Source: Fictibacillus phosphorivorans
GTDB taxonomy: Bacteria; Bacillota; Bacilli; Bacillales; Fictibacillaceae
Direction: 5' to 3'
DNA: 64,000 nucleotides
Assembly: GCF_007673525.1 (NCBI RefSeq)
Contig: NZ_VDZU01000001.1
Coordinates: 3,135,911-3,199,910 of the forward strand
This document shows, piece by piece, positions 63,206 to 64,000 of the stretch. The first letter of the stretch is position 1. The number at the start of each line of letters is the position of its first letter. The notes beneath the pieces were generated by a model. It had not been told where the DNA came from, did not search any database, and was given only the letters and a program-made list of their open reading frames with translations. Position numbers and translations under genes: made by a program.

Positions 63206-64000
63206 TTATGCTAACTTTGTTCCACTTTTTTCATCAAACCACTGAAACTCTTCGATTTTTTTTACAAGTACCGTTATTCGATTGGCAATTGCCTCTTTCT
63301 CTCCGAATCGGATTTTCTGTTCAGACGTTAATTCATCATTCTGAAGCAGCTGCCAATGCGTTACAGTTAGATCAGTAAGTTGGATAAACTCCTCTTGTTT
63401 AACTCGACGCTTTACTGCTAGATCTCCATTAGAATAACCTTCTAAAAATCCGTCTGCCATTCTTTTCAATTGATCTTCATACCGATCAAATTCGTGCCGT
63501 GCATAACGCGGTGCATTAAAAAATGTTGGGAACAAGGTACGGTAATTATTAAGAAAATTCCCCGCCAGTGAATCACCACTATATAGGATCGGTAAAGGAT
63601 CGATCAAACAGACAGTACCATCTGAATAAAGCAATACGTTCTCTGGAGATGTATCTTGGTTCGTAAGTACAATCGTATGATTCTCGATCTCTCTATCTTC
63701 CATACAGTTTTGAAGGTCAATCAGAGCTGATGGAGACACGGCACCATCATATGTATGAATAAATTTTTGAAAATCATCTATGTATTCCTTGTTTTCTTCT
63801 TTCATAGATTCAGAAACATCTGACTGAAAATTCCCTTCAATATGTTTTCCGTTCCATGAGAGATAACCGAACCCTTTTAAGCCATGATGTGCAGCATTCA
63901 TCTTGCGAAAGAACTCACCAAGTTCTGCTCCGATATGAAACGCTTCTACAGCCGTTAGTTGATCAAGCTTGATCGCCTTTCCCGCATAAGATTCAACGGT
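63206..64000 (-). CDS. Phosphotransferase-family protein, N-terminus outside window
   Basis: The frame is open to the window edge (33 further codons before the first ATG at 63901), so this is the C-terminal 264 residues of a longer protein. Kinase-like motifs are TNQDTSPENVLL (catalytic Asp and Asn) and VCLIDPLP in the DFG position, of the aminoglycoside phosphotransferase fold. The His usual before the catalytic Asp is replaced by Asn-Gln. Substrate unknown. Confidence 0.75.
   Translation of the reverse strand, partial: TVESYAGKAIKLDQLTAVEAFHIGAELGEFFRKMNAAHHGLKGFGYLSWNGKHIEGNFQSDVSESMKEENKEYIDDFQKFIHTYDGAVSPSALIDLQNCMEDREIENHTIVLTNQDTSPENVLLYSDGTVCLIDPLPILYSGDSLAGNFLNNYRTLFPTFFNAPRYARHEFDRYEDQLKRMADGFLEGYSNGDLAVKRRVKQEEFIQLTDLTVTHWQLLQNDELTSEQKIRFGEKEAIANRITVLVKKIEEFQWFDEKSGTKLA

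Overview
The window looks like chromosome of a low-GC, spore-forming Gram-positive of the family Bacillaceae. The evidence is strong AGGAGG-type ribosome binding sites with frequent TTG and GTG starts, a SAM-I riboswitch, perfect Fur boxes, a cre site, a YjcZ-type small protein, a KinA-like histidine kinase and a YvnB-type secreted phosphatase. A Fictibacillus or a close relative would fit, but that is inference. There are no rRNA or tRNA genes, insertion sequences, phage genes or CRISPR arrays; most genes lie in short operons closed by rho-independent terminators.

Bases 124-8913 (minus strand) hold a complete anthranilate / 3-hydroxyanthranilate meta-cleavage operon: an HpaB-type flavin monooxygenase, 3-hydroxyanthranilate 3,4-dioxygenase, ACMS decarboxylase, a RidA-type 2-aminomuconate deaminase, aminomuconate semialdehyde dehydrogenase, then hydratase, acetaldehyde dehydrogenase, aldolase, 4-oxalocrotonate decarboxylase and tautomerase. 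Its promoter carries a cre-like CcpA site and a long palindrome; an IclR regulator lies nearby (9961-10710). The flavin reductase partner of the monooxygenase is not in the window. Then follow a secreted fasciclin-domain protein, a soluble sensor kinase, a formaldehyde/alcohol dehydrogenase and a dimethylargininase-like hydrolase.

Bases 14880-18440 form an NAD salvage unit (nadD-like, pncB, pncA) plus the Nudix-type regulator NrtR, with matching 17-bp palindromes in front of pncA and nrtR. Bases 18648-24417 are small accessory genes (nucleotidyltransferase, acetyltransferases, a YqcI/YcgG-GntA-like putative haem protein, phosphotransferase, DUF2087, DUF2500). Bases 24697-34278 hold a seven-gene schizokinen/rhizobactin-type siderophore operon with two Fur boxes.

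Bases 34503-49524 are mixed housekeeping and accessory genes: DJ-1 protein, aldo/keto reductase, HIT and Nudix proteins, a half-size MFS protein coupled to an anchored FAD oxidase, a lysine-rich small protein, an M20 peptidase with an AbgT transporter, methyltransferases, a broken acetyltransferase, a nuclease-helicase fusion, mscL, a 2H phosphoesterase and a YjcZ peptide. A 1368-residue multidomain secreted phosphatase follows. Bases 54202-63117 are a methionine operon (metY fused to a CoA-binding domain, an SsuABC-like importer, an acetyl-CoA synthetase-like enzyme, metX, hom) under a SAM-I riboswitch. The window ends inside a phosphotransferase gene.

The least explained structure is a set of six intergenic arrays of 20-21-bp units. 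They belong to three sequence families. Every one lies just beyond the U-tract of a rho-independent terminator and, within a family, in the same orientation relative to the terminated transcript.
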